A stretch of DNA of 45,393 nt from contig NZ_LLWH01000146.1 in the NCBI RefSeq assembly GCF_001411475.1, forward strand, positions 1 through 45,393, in the 5' to 3' direction. The notes below the pieces were generated by a model. It was not told where the DNA came from and made no database searches. It saw only the letters and a program-made list of their open reading frames with translations. The stretch comes from Pseudomonas endophytica (GTDB taxonomy: Bacteria > Pseudomonadota > Gammaproteobacteria > Pseudomonadales > Pseudomonadaceae). Positions 25,031-34,271 of the stretch are shown here, one piece after another; position 1 is the stretch's first letter, and the number at the start of each line of letters is the position of its first letter. Both the position numbers and the translations under genes were made by a program.

Positions 25031-25894
25031 ATGAAAACCTGCCTCGCCCCTGACGCTAATCCAGTCAAACCAAAGCATTTGTTACCAGAGGGCTCGTGGG
25101 ACGCACATTGCCACGTGTTTGGCCCGGCGGCTGAATTTCCTTTTGCCGCCGATCGCAGTTATACCCCGCCGGATGCTCCGTTTGAGACACTGCGGACGTT
25201 GCATGATCATTTGGGGCTCTCCCGCGGTGTGATTGTCCAGGCCAGCTGTCATGGCACTGATAATCGCGCAATGCTGGACGCGATTGCTCGCAGTGAAGGG
25301 CGTTACAGAGGCGTGGCGATTGTTGACGGCAGCGAGACTGATCAACAGCTCGCCGAGATGGACGCTGGCGGTGTACGCGGCGTGCGTTTCAACTTCGTTG
25401 CGCATCTGGGCGGCGCTCCAGACTTGGAGGTCTTCGACAGCACGGTTGACCGTCTTGCCGATTTTGGATGGCACGTGGTCTTGCACCTCGATGCTCAAGA
25501 TATTCTGACCTATGCCGACAGGCTGACGCGCATTCCTGTGCCTTTCATCATTGACCACATGGGCAGGGTAAAGGCTCAGGAAGGCATTGAGCAGCCATCC
25601 TTTGAAGCGCTGCAGCAACTGATGGAAAACCCCCTTGCGTGGGTCAAGGTCTGTGGTGCTGAGCGAGTATCCGTAGGCCGACGTCCATTCCATGACGCCG
25701 TACCGTTCGCAGAACGATTGATTCAGATCGCTCCTGAACGCGTTCTGTGGGGCACCGACTGGCCTCATCCCAACATCACCAAGGACATGCCGAATGATGG
25801 CGAGTTGGTCGATCTCATGTGCGACTTCTGTACTGACCCACAGTTGCGTCAAAAGCTGCTGGTCGATAACCCGATGAAGCTATACGGCCGCTAA
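25031..25894 (+). CDS. ligI: 2-pyrone-4,6-dicarboxylate hydrolase, LigI type
   Basis: A 287-residue amidohydrolase. Near the N-terminus is WDAHCHVFGP (His26, His28). A conserved FNFVAHLGG, VLHLDAQDI and FIIDHMGR follow, then GTDWPHPN with the catalytic Asp243. This matches LigI, the metal-independent lactonase that opens PDC to 4-oxalomesaconate, the substrate of GalD and GalB. Related lactonases exist, so PDC is the best rather than the only candidate. AAGGA lies upstream of ATG 25031. First of three genes with the transporter and porin. Confidence 0.85.
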   Translation: MKTCLAPDANPVKPKHLLPEGSWDAHCHVFGPAAEFPFAADRSYTPPDAPFETLRTLHDHLGLSRGVIVQASCHGTDNRAMLDAIARSEGRYRGVAIVDGSETDQQLAEMDAGGVRGVRFNFVAHLGGAPDLEVFDSTVDRLADFGWHVVLHLDAQDILTYADRLTRIPVPFIIDHMGRVKAQEGIEQPSFEALQQLMENPLAWVKVCGAERVSVGRRPFHDAVPFAERLIQIAPERVLWGTDWPHPNITKDMPNDGELVDLMCDFCTDPQLRQKLLVDNPMKLYGR

Positions 25895-25955
25895 ACGAAA
25901 CTGACTCATAACGTTGCTGCATCTCCAAAAATAAGACTTTCAGTGAGTGAACGCC

Positions 25956-27269
25956 ATGAACCCTAGCCCTGCACCTGCTCAGGCCGACGTGACCATTCCC
26001 GTGGTCGCGAAGACCAAACCGCCGTTCTACCGCGCGATGTATTTCCAAGTCCTTCTCGGGATTCTCGCCGGTGTTGCCGTCGGCCACTTCTGGCCCACTT
26101 TTGCGGCGGACCTCAAGCCCTTGGGTGATGCCTTTATCAAGCTGATCAAGATGATCATCGGGCCTGTGGTTTTCTGCACAGTCGTCACCGGAATTGCAGG
26201 CATGCGAGACCTGAAAAAGGTTGGGCGAGTGGGCGGCAAGGCGCTGCTCTACTTCGAAGTCATCTCAACGGTGTCATTGCTCATCGGCCTCATCGGTGGT
26301 CACCTGTTCAATCCGGGGGCCGGTTTCAATGTCGACGTGAACACACTGGACGCGTCGGCGGTCACTGGCTTCGCCGAGAAAGCACAGCACATGCACATGG
26401 TCGATTTTCTGATGGGAATTATCCCGTCGACATTCGTGCAGGCCTTTGCCGAAGGCAATGTGCTTTGCATATTGCTGGTGTCAGTGTTGTTCGGGTGCTC
26501 ATTGTCAGCGATGGGTGAGAAGGGCAAGCCGGTGTACGACATGATCGAAGGCTTGTCCGGTGTGTTCTTTCGCATCGTCCATATCATTGCCAAGCTCTCT
26601 GCCGTCGGGGCATTTGGCGCCATCGCATTTACGGTAGGCACTTATGGCGTCGGCTCACTGCTCCCTCTAATGAAACTGGTCGGTAGCTTCTACGTTCTTT
26701 GCGTCTTATTCGTGATCTTGGTTTTGGGTGGAGTTGCGCGGTTCTGCGGGTTTAGTATTTTGCGCTTCATTTCCTATATCAAAGAAGAGCTATTGGTTGT
26801 ACTAGGTACAAGCTCCTCAGAGGTGGTATTGCCACAGATCATGGAAAAGATGGAAAAGCTAGGTTGCTCTAAGTCAGTTGTTGGCTTGGTCATTCCTACG
26901 GGTTACTCCTTTAACCTCGACGGGACGAACATCTACCTGACAATGGCGGTGCTCTTTATTGCCCAAGCACTCAATGTTGACCTCTCACTGTCTCAGCAAC
27001 TGACGTTGGTGATCGTAGCCATGCTCACCTCAAAAGGCGCTAGCGGTGTCTCCGGTGCGGCTTTCGTCATGTTAACCAGTACGTTGATGGTGGTGCCGCT
27101 CGTACCCGTGGCGGGAATGGTTTTGATCTTGGGTATTCACCGTTTCATGGGGACCGGGCTGGCTATGACCAACCTTGTGGGTAACGGTGTTGCTGCATTG
27201 GTTGTCTCGGCATGGGAAAAGGAACTGGATCGTACTCAGCTCGCGAAGGAACTGGGTACCAAGGCTTAA
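25956..27269 (+). CDS. DctA-type dicarboxylate/H+ symporter
   Basis: 437 residues of the DAACS (glutamate/C4-dicarboxylate) family from ATG 25956. It has about eight membrane segments plus two re-entrant loops. The [36 protein letters not shown] and [13 protein letters not shown] motifs form the substrate site. General DctA carries succinate and malate. Lying between ligI and an OprD porin, this copy more likely imports the pathway substrate (PDC or another aromatic-derived carboxylate). That specificity is inferred. Confidence 0.88.
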   Translation: MNPSPAPAQADVTIPVVAKTKPPFYRAMYFQVLLGILAGVAVGHFWPTFAADLKPLGDAFIKLIKMIIGPVVFCTVVTGIAGMRDLKKVGRVGGKALLYFEVISTVSLLIGLIGGHLFNPGAGFNVDVNTLDASAVTGFAEKAQHMHMVDFLMGIIPSTFVQAFAEGNVLCILLVSVLFGCSLSAMGEKGKPVYDMIEGLSGVFFRIVHIIAKLSAVGAFGAIAFTVGTYGVGSLLPLMKLVGSFYVLCVLFVILVLGGVARFCGFSILRFISYIKEELLVVLGTSSSEVVLPQIMEKMEKLGCSKSVVGLVIPTGYSFNLDGTNIYLTMAVLFIAQALNVDLSLSQQLTLVIVAMLTSKGASGVSGAAFVMLTSTLMVVPLVPVAGMVLILGIHRFMGTGLAMTNLVGNGVAALVVSAWEKELDRTQLAKELGTKA

Positions 27270-27359
27270 ACCTTTCGCTGTATCGAATACCCCTTCTTTA
27301 AAAAGTCCTGTTCGGTCCTCCACCGAGCAGCGACTCCTTGCGTCAGGAAAATAATAAAA

Positions 27360-28589
27360 ATGAATCGCGCCTTACAACTTGCACTTCTCACCCCGGTATT
27401 TTTTTATATCAACAACTCAATGGCGCAGGGGTTTATTGCCGATAGCAAGATCTCTGTGGATGCCCGTAACTTCTATTACAACGGTGATTATCGCCAAGGT
27501 ACTGGCGTGTCCAAAAAAGAAGAATGGGCTCAAGGTATTTTCGTCAATTACGAATCGGGATACACACCGGGCCTCATCGGTTTTGGTGCCGATGCAATGT
27601 TCCTTGCTGGTTTCAAGTTGGACTCGAGCCCGGATCGAACCGGTAGCGGCCTGCTTCCCAAGCGCGCCTCTGGTAGGGCCGCCGACGAGTATTCAAAAGC
27701 AGGCTACGGCGCCAAAATCAAGGTGTCTCAAACGACATTACGGTATGGCATATCCTTACCAAAGGTTCCGGTGCTGCAATTCAATAACAGCCGATTGGTG
27801 CCTCAGACGTTTCAGGGGTGGCAGCTCAATTCCACCGACGTAGATCGTCTGACTATAAGCTTGGCCCAATTTGACAAGACAACCGCGCCAGACTCTACCG
27901 ATCAGCAGGACATCAGCCTAGCTGTGAAAGAAGGGCGTTACAGCGCCGCTGGCATCGGTGACCATTACCGATATGGTGGTGGCACCTACAAGCTGACCCC
28001 CGAGCTTAATGCCACCTACTTTTATGGCGAGCTTAATGATGTCTACCGCCAACAGTTCGTCGGGCTGACACATAAAGCACGCTTAGGGAGCGGTACGCTG
28101 ACGACTGATTTGCGGGCGTTCGCCAGCCGTGATGTTGGTGCCGCCAAGGCGGGAGAGGTGGATAACCGGGCCTACGCCGCTTCGTTTGGATATACCGTGG
28201 GCAATGGGCACAGCGTCATGGCTGCTTATCAGGTCATGGGTGGCAATACTGGTTTTCCTTACATCAATAACCCCTACCTACCCAACTACGTCCAATACCA
28301 CGACTTTGGCAGCGCGGGCGAGCGTAGTTGGCAATTGCGGTATGGCTACGATTTCGCTGCCTTGGGTGTTCCCGGCCTGAGCTTTTTTACGGCGTACATC
28401 CACGGCGATGGGTTGAAAAAAACCGGTGCAGATAAAGAGTGGGAACGCGATGTAGATGTGAGCTACGCCTTTCAGGGGAGGCTTAAGGGCTTTTCTGTGC
28501 GGTTGAGGAACGCAACCTATCGTAGTGACGACGTCAGAGATATTGATGAAACGCGCTTGATTGCAACTTATATGTTGTCTTTCTTTTAA
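27360..28589 (+). CDS. OprD family outer-membrane porin
   Basis: 409 residues. The signal peptide MNRALQLALLTPVFFYINNS probably ends at SMA. The OprD pattern follows: FIADSKISVDARNFYYNGDY, WAQGIFVNYESGYT, AADEYSKAGYGAKIK, LQFNNSRLVPQTFQG, and a terminal beta-strand ending in Phe (LIATYMLSFF). OprD-type porins of the Opd/OpdK group admit aromatic and small organic acids. It is downstream of the DctA-type gene and is likely the outer-membrane entry for the same compound. The AGGA is 12 bases before the ATG. Confidence 0.9.
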   Translation: MNRALQLALLTPVFFYINNSMAQGFIADSKISVDARNFYYNGDYRQGTGVSKKEEWAQGIFVNYESGYTPGLIGFGADAMFLAGFKLDSSPDRTGSGLLPKRASGRAADEYSKAGYGAKIKVSQTTLRYGISLPKVPVLQFNNSRLVPQTFQGWQLNSTDVDRLTISLAQFDKTTAPDSTDQQDISLAVKEGRYSAAGIGDHYRYGGGTYKLTPELNATYFYGELNDVYRQQFVGLTHKARLGSGTLTTDLRAFASRDVGAAKAGEVDNRAYAASFGYTVGNGHSVMAAYQVMGGNTGFPYINNPYLPNYVQYHDFGSAGERSWQLRYGYDFAALGVPGLSFFTAYIHGDGLKKTGADKEWERDVDVSYAFQGRLKGFSVRLRNATYRSDDVRDIDETRLIATYMLSFF

Positions 28590-28595
28590 ATTGAA

Positions 28596-28661
28596 GAGCG
28601 CCGATGATAATGGACTTAACGGCGCTCCGTTCAGGTTGGCCTCTATCAGTTATCAACCTGA
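28596..28661. terminator. Two stacked hairpins after the porin gene
   Basis: GAGCGCCG (28596-28603) pairs with CGGCGCTC (28620-28627), and TCAGGTTG (28631-28638) pairs with CAACCTGA (28654-28661). Neither has a long T-tract, so termination is weakly supported. No gene is seen in the rest of 28662-28828. Confidence 0.4.
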
Positions 28662-28828
28662 TTTACATAGCGTCTTGATGCACTTCTAATATGGCTAGCC
28701 GCTACGGGGGCGGGCCGTTGCAAGTTGGCGTGTTGCAATATCTCGTTTCGAGTGCGTGGCGTTATTACAAACTTGGGTAGATCTTGCTGCGAGCCATTGA
28801 AAATTATTCCGAGGACTACGCGTAGCTA

Positions 28829-30034
28829 TCATCGACACGCGTAACTTTTTGCACCCGTCACCTCACGAATCAAGGTCATTAATGCCTCAGCCGCTGGTGA
28901 AGGCAGTCCATTAATACGGTAGGTCAAACCAATAGGGCGTTGCGTATCTTGTAGGTCAAGGGTAAGTGCCTGTAACTCACCACTCGCGATCTCGTATTCC
29001 AGTTGGTGTGCCGACACCACGGCCAGCATATCCGAACGCATAAGCATGCCGCGGATGATTGCCATATCGCCTGTCTCGACAACGGGTTCTGGGGGAGGCT
29101 GACCAATGCGTTGGAAATGCGCTTCGAGAAGTAATCTTGCCGGTGTATCAGCACGCGGTAAGACCCAGCTCATACCCTTAAGATCCTCCTTTTGCAGGCG
29201 CTTTGCTAAGAGTGGATGGCCGTTTCTGGCAAGGATAACCATCTCTTCTGTAAGCAACTCTTCGCCCTGCAAATCACTGGCGTAATCATCCGCGCGCAGC
29301 GCGCCGAATACAAAGTCGACATCTCCAGCCCGCAATTCTAGCGCCAAGAGATCGAACGGACTTTCGTTGGTAGCGACCCGCACACCCGGATGTTTTTCCA
29401 GTAACTGGACGATGGCCTCCGGCAGAATTCGCGTTCGTCCCAACGGTAATGCCCCGACCATCACTACCCCTTGGAGCGAGCCTTTGATGGCCGCTACGTC
29501 GGCGTCCAGACGGCGTAAATCGTTCAGAGCACGACGCACGGGGTAGAGGATGTCGTAACTGGCTTGAGTCGGCTGAAGCCCACGCGCAGTACGCTCAAAG
29601 AGCACTTTGCTAGCGCCTTCCTCCAGTATTTTAAGAGAAGCACTGATCGCCGGTTGAGTAAGGTTGAACGCTTGGGCAACGGTTTGCATGTGGCGTGTTT
29701 CGCACAGTTTGACGAAGACTTCCAAACGCCGTGTTTGCAACAAATACAGGGGTTCGTGAGGCGCATGCCCAACCAGCGCGGGAATGGAATCCAGTTCGGC
29801 GAGTATGCGCAGTGCACGGGGCAATATGGCCTTGCCATATGGGCTCAGCAACATGCCGTTCGCGTGACGCTCAAAAAGCGTCACATCGAGGCGCTTTTCC
29901 AAATTAAGGATTGATCGAGTAATGACCGATTGCGCACGTAACAAATACTCGCATGCACGAGAAATACTGCCATGTTCGGCGACACGCACAAAGGCGCGCA
30001 ATTGCATCAGGGCAGGCAGCGATAACGCAGGCAT
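28829..30034 (-). CDS. LysR family regulator with two tandem DNA-binding domains
   Basis: 401 residues from ATG 30034, which has AGGAGG six bases upstream. LysR proteins are normally about 300 residues; the extra length is a second winged helix. The first is at about 10-68 (LRAFVRVAEHGSISRACEYL, ERHANGMLLSPYG). The second is at about 101-158 (TRRLEVFVKLCETRHMQTVA, LTQPAISASLKILE, FERTARGLQPT). It runs into a normal effector domain (GVVMVGALPLGRTRILPEAI). Only the second domain has the usual Gln-Pro-Ala-(Val/Ile)-Ser recognition helix; the first has AQSVITRSI. Likely targets are the gal/lig genes or the MFS gene, but nothing in the sequence decides this. Confidence 0.85.
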   Translation of the reverse strand: MPALSLPALMQLRAFVRVAEHGSISRACEYLLRAQSVITRSILNLEKRLDVTLFERHANGMLLSPYGKAILPRALRILAELDSIPALVGHAPHEPLYLLQTRRLEVFVKLCETRHMQTVAQAFNLTQPAISASLKILEEGASKVLFERTARGLQPTQASYDILYPVRRALNDLRRLDADVAAIKGSLQGVVMVGALPLGRTRILPEAIVQLLEKHPGVRVATNESPFDLLALELRAGDVDFVFGALRADDYASDLQGEELLTEEMVILARNGHPLLAKRLQKEDLKGMSWVLPRADTPARLLLEAHFQRIGQPPPEPVVETGDMAIIRGMLMRSDMLAVVSAHQLEYEIASGELQALTLDLQDTQRPIGLTYRINGLPSPAAEALMTLIREVTGAKSYACR

Positions 30035-30180
30035 CTTGATCCTCCTGACAATAATGAGTTGAACTGCAAGAGCGCAGATAAGCGTGATAAACAAAAAGTA
30101 TATTACCCGCAGCCCTGTGCATCATCTCTTTGATCGCGAGTATTCGAGCCTCTATCCATTCCTCCTACAGGGCGCGCTGC

Positions 30181-31068
30181 TTATAGCTGGCCCATCAACC
30201 AATCCTTGAACACCGCGATAGGCCGGTGGTTGGCTTTGTGCGGCGGGATGAGCAAGTAGTAGGCTGTACCGGTCGGTGAAATGGAGTCGAACGGGATGCG
30301 CAGGGTGTTGTTGGCCAGTTCATCTTTGACCAAAAAGCGCGGCAATAACCCGACGCCAATGCCCGCGGATACGGCTTGAATCAGGTGTGTTGTGAGTTCG
30401 AATTGCGGGCCCAGTCGCAACCGACCGGGTTGGCAGTTTTGCATTTTGAACCATTCAAGCCACAGGTGAGGGCGCGGCGCTACCTGCAAGAGCTGGGCAG
30501 AACGTAGGTCTTCTGCGCATTGATAACGCTCTGCCTCGGTATTGCTACTCCCCACCAGCGGAACCAGTTCTTCATCGAACAGCTTGTGCGACACCACGTG
30601 ATGCCAGAGCCCTTCTCCGACACAGATGGCGGCATCCAGGCCGGTTGTGGTGAAATCTACGGTGCTCGCCCGCGAGTGAATGTGCACCAGAATTTCAGGA
30701 TGTTTCGCGTAAAAGTCGCTCATCCGCGGTAATAACCACTTGGTGCCAAATGTCGGCAACACGCCAAGGTGTAATGATCCACCGCCACTTCGGTAGGCGA
30801 GCGCCTGCATGGTTGCGTCGCGAATGCGAGCCAGCGCTCCCGCTACTTCTAATGAATAAATACGGCCAACTTCAGTGAGTGTTATATGCCTGCCGATTCT
30901 ATCGAACAGTAAAACCCCCAGCAGTTCTTCCAACGACTGAACTTGGCGGCTCACTGCACTTTGAGACAGGCTAAGTTCTTCGGCTGCGCGCGTGAAACTG
31001 CCATGTCGAGCAGAGGCTTCGAAGGCCAGCAAAGACGAGATTGAAGGGTTAAGTGTCCGAGGATTCAT
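30181..31068 (-). CDS. LysR family regulator, GcvA-like
   Basis: 295 residues. The sequence starts NPRTLNPSISSLLAFEASAR and has the helix-turn-helix SFTRAAEELSLSQSAVSRQV, then LFDRIGRHITLTEVG, typical of the GcvA/AmpR subgroup. The effector domain contains LGVLPTFGTKWLLPR, DAAICVGEGLW and AVSAGIGVGLLPRFLV. It is divergent from the MFS gene across a 595-base gap and is the natural candidate for its regulator. Confidence 0.85.
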   Translation of the reverse strand: MNPRTLNPSISSLLAFEASARHGSFTRAAEELSLSQSAVSRQVQSLEELLGVLLFDRIGRHITLTEVGRIYSLEVAGALARIRDATMQALAYRSGGGSLHLGVLPTFGTKWLLPRMSDFYAKHPEILVHIHSRASTVDFTTTGLDAAICVGEGLWHHVVSHKLFDEELVPLVGSSNTEAERYQCAEDLRSAQLLQVAPRPHLWLEWFKMQNCQPGRLRLGPQFELTTHLIQAVSAGIGVGLLPRFLVKDELANNTLRIPFDSISPTGTAYYLLIPPHKANHRPIAVFKDWLMGQL

Positions 31069-31663
31069 GATGACTCTGAATTAAGGAAGCAATAAAGCGT
31101 GATGAGAAAGCTGCGCGTTAATCCAAAAGGCCAGCATCCGATATTTACCCAGTCAGCATAGCGTGAACCGCCTCACAGTAAAATTACCCCCCTCAAAATG
31201 TACCCCTACGGATATTGAACTGAAGGGGTAGTTTTTACGCCGCGCTCAGCAAAATAAGACCTTAGTCGAAATAGCCATTAGCCGCCATGCAAAGCCCGGT
31301 CGGTGCGCAGTGAGCGCTTTAGGCTAAGGCTTCTAGAGGCTTAAGCCTTGGTTTACTGAGCGCTTTGGGGTGCAGTCTACGCCAATGGTCGCTCAGCGCC
31401 CCTTAAGTCATTCATGTGTTTTCTGCATGTATAGAGGCATTTTTATTCGGTTTGGATGTGGACGTTGCTGTGGCAATCTTCGCGTCTTACTGCAATCGAG
31501 AATAGCTAACTCGTTTGTCATTATTCGAGCTTATGACGTTTAAACCTCGTCGACCCACCGACTGCGTATAAAAGCTCAACCCAGATGAGCTGTTTTGCCT
31601 GATTAGTTAGACATTGGGAAACCGAGATATCAATTAAGCCTAAAAAAATAAGAGTTCTTAACT
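31069..31663. other. 595-base intergenic region without a gene
   Basis: No convincing ORF or RNA gene. It holds a terminator-like hairpin at 31201-31236 and a dyad AAGGCTT-N10-AAGCCTT (31326-31349) lying between two direct copies of TGAGCGCTTT (31311-31320, 31357-31366). A further small hairpin, GCTCA/TGAGC followed by TGTTTT (31574-31596), sits about 70 bases before the MFS start. The dyads could be operators for the flanking LysR gene. Confidence 0.5.
31201..31236 (+). terminator. Isolated terminator-like hairpin
   Basis: TACCCCT (31201-31207) pairs with AGGGGTA (31224-31230) across a 16-base loop and is followed by GTTTTT. No plus-strand gene precedes it, so it could end an unrecognised transcript or be decayed mobile DNA. 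Confidence 0.35.
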
Positions 31664-32986
31664 ATGAACACTGCAATTGAAAAGCAGGTAACGCGCAAGA
31701 TCTTCCTGAGGCTCTTGCCGCTCCTTATCTGCCTGTACATCATTTCTTATCTGGATCGAGTCAACGTGGGGTTTGCCGCCCTAACGATGAACGCTGACAT
31801 TGGTTTGAGTGCTGCCGTGTATGGCTGGGGCGCGGGTTTATTCTTCGTCGGCTATTGCCTGTTTGAAGTGCCAAGCAACCTGCTCATGGCCAAAGTGGGC
31901 GCGCGCCGCTGGATTGCCCGAATCCTCTTTACGTGGGGGTTGATCGCCACGTGTATGGCATTGGTACAAGGGCCAAAAAGCTTTCTCATCATGCGGTTCC
32001 TGTTAGGTGTGGCCGAGGCGGGTTTTTTCCCAGCGGTCATTCTTTACCTCACGTTCTGGTTCCCTGTGCGCTATCGCGCGCGGATCATTTCGATCTTCAT
32101 GCTCTCTATTCCGATCTCCTTGGCGATTGGAGCACCTGTATCGACTGCGCTTTTGCAGCTTGATGGTTTGATGGGGCTAAAAGGCTGGCAGTGGCTCTTC
32201 ATTATTGAAGGGATACCGGGCGTTCTATTGTTTGGCGTGGTACTCAAGTACTTGCCGGACTCGCCAAAACAGGCGGCCTGGCTCTCGGATGAAGAGCGTC
32301 AGTGGTTGGTGAACGAGCTGGATAAAGACGCCAAGGCGCATCCTGCTGCGTTGGACGGTCAATCGACGATCTGGAAAGTGTTCTGCAATCCGTCGATTCT
32401 TGCGCTGTGCTTCATTTACTTCACTGCGACGGCGGCGAACGTAGGGCTTTCGATGTTCCTGCCACAAATGATTAAGCAGCAAGGCTTCACCGGTATGGAG
32501 ATCGGTTACATCACCGCTATTCCGTACATCGTGGGCTGCATTGGCATGGTTTCGATCGGCTTCCTGTCGGACCGATTCAACAAGCGCACAGCCTTCGTGA
32601 TTCTTGCTCTGTTGTTGATCGCGGGTGGTCTTGGGGCGGCGGGTTGGCTGAGTGGCAGCAACTTGGCGATTATCGCAATGTGCGTCGCTACCGTCGGCAT
32701 CATGGGCTGCAAAGGACCTTTCTGGCCGCTTCCAGCGCTGTATCTGAGTGGTAGCAGTGCGGCTGCGGGCATTGCCTTGATCAACTCGGTAGGCAACCTA
32801 GGTGGTTTTTTTGGGCCGGGCATCATTGGCGTGACCAAAGAAATGACAGGTTCTTACGAAAGTGGCCTGTACTTATTAGCCGGGCTTGCGATCTTGGGCA
32901 TATTCACCACCCTGATCTTTATTTCCGATCGTGGAAAAGCGCAAAAAGGTCTGCCTGTGAGTGACGCGGTGCCAACCCGCGGCTGA
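31664..32986 (+). CDS. MFS transporter, anion:cation symporter (ACS) family
   Basis: 440 residues with twelve predicted membrane segments. The ACS signature is clear: YIISYLDRVNVGFAALTM in the first helix, FVGYCLFEVPSNLLMAKVGAR in helix 2, and RFLLGVAEAGFFPAVILYLTFWFP in helix 4. The central loop contains WLSDEERQWL. Known relatives carry tartrate, phthalate, galactonate or other organic anions with protons. The substrate here is unknown. It is divergent from the GcvA-like regulator and closed by a strong terminator. Confidence 0.88.
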   Translation: MNTAIEKQVTRKIFLRLLPLLICLYIISYLDRVNVGFAALTMNADIGLSAAVYGWGAGLFFVGYCLFEVPSNLLMAKVGARRWIARILFTWGLIATCMALVQGPKSFLIMRFLLGVAEAGFFPAVILYLTFWFPVRYRARIISIFMLSIPISLAIGAPVSTALLQLDGLMGLKGWQWLFIIEGIPGVLLFGVVLKYLPDSPKQAAWLSDEERQWLVNELDKDAKAHPAALDGQSTIWKVFCNPSILALCFIYFTATAANVGLSMFLPQMIKQQGFTGMEIGYITAIPYIVGCIGMVSIGFLSDRFNKRTAFVILALLLIAGGLGAAGWLSGSNLAIIAMCVATVGIMGCKGPFWPLPALYLSGSSAAAGIALINSVGNLGGFFGPGIIGVTKEMTGSYESGLYLLAGLAILGIFTTLIFISDRGKAQKGLPVSDAVPTRG

Positions 32987-33015
32987 CCATCAATCTCATA
33001 GATAGCGCGTTACTT

Positions 33016-33046
33016 AAAAGGGCGACAGTTTAACTGTCGCCCTTTT
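33016..33046. terminator. Bidirectional intrinsic terminator after the MFS gene
   Basis: A perfect 15-bp palindrome (AAAAGGGCGACAGTT, one central base, then its inverse) ends in TTTT. It lies about 30 bases past the MFS stop. Confidence 0.9.
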
Positions 33047-33065
33047 AGTTTTTGTTGGGCTTGGC

Positions 33066-33088
33066 TAAATAACGCCCGTTTTAGGGCG
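33066..33088 (-). terminator. Small terminator of the EEP gene
   Basis: On the minus strand CGCCC-TAAAAC-GGGCG is followed by TTATTT. It lies 11 bases after the stop of the gene ending at 33099. Confidence 0.5.
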
Positions 33089-33098
33089 GGTTGAGCGC

Positions 33099-34181
33099 TC
33101 AATCGGCCGGTAACAAAAACCGTCCAACCACCGGCAAGTGATCCGAGATGGCTTGGGTGTCTTCTTGGCGCACGTAGCCTTCAACGCGTTGCAGTTTTGG
33201 GCTGTAGAACAGGTAATCGAGGGTGCGATCAGGCTCGTCGACTTTCGGATTGTTCGGAAAGTACGTCAGCCACTGTTCGCGATCAATGCCGGTTGCTTCC
33301 GGGTTGCTGGGGAGCATCGGGTATTTTTCCCACAGCAAATGCAGCTCACTGTCAGGCGAGTAACCTAATCGCTGCTCGGCGGGCAGGCGCAAAAACTGAC
33401 CAATTGGCAACAGGTTAAAGTTGCCGCCAATTACCCAGGGCGTCCCTTGGCTTTCATATTTGTCGACCAGCGCAGCTGCCGCCTGCATTTGGCGTCTCAG
33501 GTTGCTGTTGTTGAGCGTCGCGGTATCGAGTTGGGTGTTGATGGCGACCAGCTGCCCACCATCATTGAGCGGCAAATAGCTGACCAGCATGGCGGGCTTG
33601 GGTTGGAATTGACGGCTGATGAGGTTGCTGTCAGCCACCGGCAATTGCAGACGTTCGGCATGCTCGATCTGATAACGGCTGAGGGTGACGATTTTGCGGC
33701 CTACGCTGCCGAAAATGTGCCGATCAGGCACGAACTCTGCTTTCCAGGTAAAAGCCTGTGTGCTGCACGGGTAAAGGTCGGCCAGACGTTCCTGCAACAG
33801 TGCGAGCTGGTTTTGATAGTCGCTGGACTTGGCTTCTTCATCGAGGTCTTGCAGCAAGATCAGGTCGGGCTGTTCATTGCGAATCACCCGCGCCACCTCA
33901 TCTAGGCTAAAGGCCATGTCTTCACGGGTAGGGCGATCATCCGGGCCGCTGCCATCTATCAGGTTGTACCAAAACACATAGCGCTTACCGGCCAGGTATT
34001 GCACGTTCCACGTCATGATCTTGATAGCTTGCCCGGCCACTAACGTGGGCGCGCCGACAGGACAACTGACAGGCAACACCTCTTTAGGGGCTGGCCGCCA
34101 CGTAACGCTGTAAATCAGGCCAGCCACAACCGCTGAAGTCAGCAGCAAACCTAATACAGTGGGGCGCAGTATGCGTGGCAT
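33099..34181 (-). CDS. Endonuclease/exonuclease/phosphatase (EEP) superfamily protein with altered active site
   Basis: 360 residues. An N-terminal hydrophobic segment (LGLLLTSAVVAGLIYSV, 10-26) probably anchors or exports it. The EEP fold is recognisable from IMTWNVQYL (Asn59), LILLQDLDEE, LDYLFYS (Asp322) and SDHLPVVG (Asp347, His348). Three usual active-site residues are changed: NTHLD reads NTQLD (Gln217), GGDFN reads GGNFN (Asn254), and the metal-binding Glu of the QE motif is Asp112. The family includes nucleases, phosphodiesterases and sphingomyelinases. With these changes, catalysis is doubtful or altered. Confidence 0.8.
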   Translation of the reverse strand: MPRILRPTVLGLLLTSAVVAGLIYSVTWRPAPKEVLPVSCPVGAPTLVAGQAIKIMTWNVQYLAGKRYVFWYNLIDGSGPDDRPTREDMAFSLDEVARVIRNEQPDLILLQDLDEEAKSSDYQNQLALLQERLADLYPCSTQAFTWKAEFVPDRHIFGSVGRKIVTLSRYQIEHAERLQLPVADSNLISRQFQPKPAMLVSYLPLNDGGQLVAINTQLDTATLNNSNLRRQMQAAAALVDKYESQGTPWVIGGNFNLLPIGQFLRLPAEQRLGYSPDSELHLLWEKYPMLPSNPEATGIDREQWLTYFPNNPKVDEPDRTLDYLFYSPKLQRVEGYVRQEDTQAISDHLPVVGRFLLPAD

Positions 34182-34271
34182 GGGCTCGGCTTATGAGGGG
34201 CTAAGAAGTTGCCGAGCATACCTGACGGCAGCACGGCACCCCAAGGGCCTCTGTATAGGAAGTTTTCTTGA

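Noticed and set aside
17378..25970. Shared GAGTGAACGCCATGA before doeC and the DctA-type gene
   Set aside because: Only the start-codon neighbourhood matches; this is compatible with chance around a ribosome-binding site and has no further homology.
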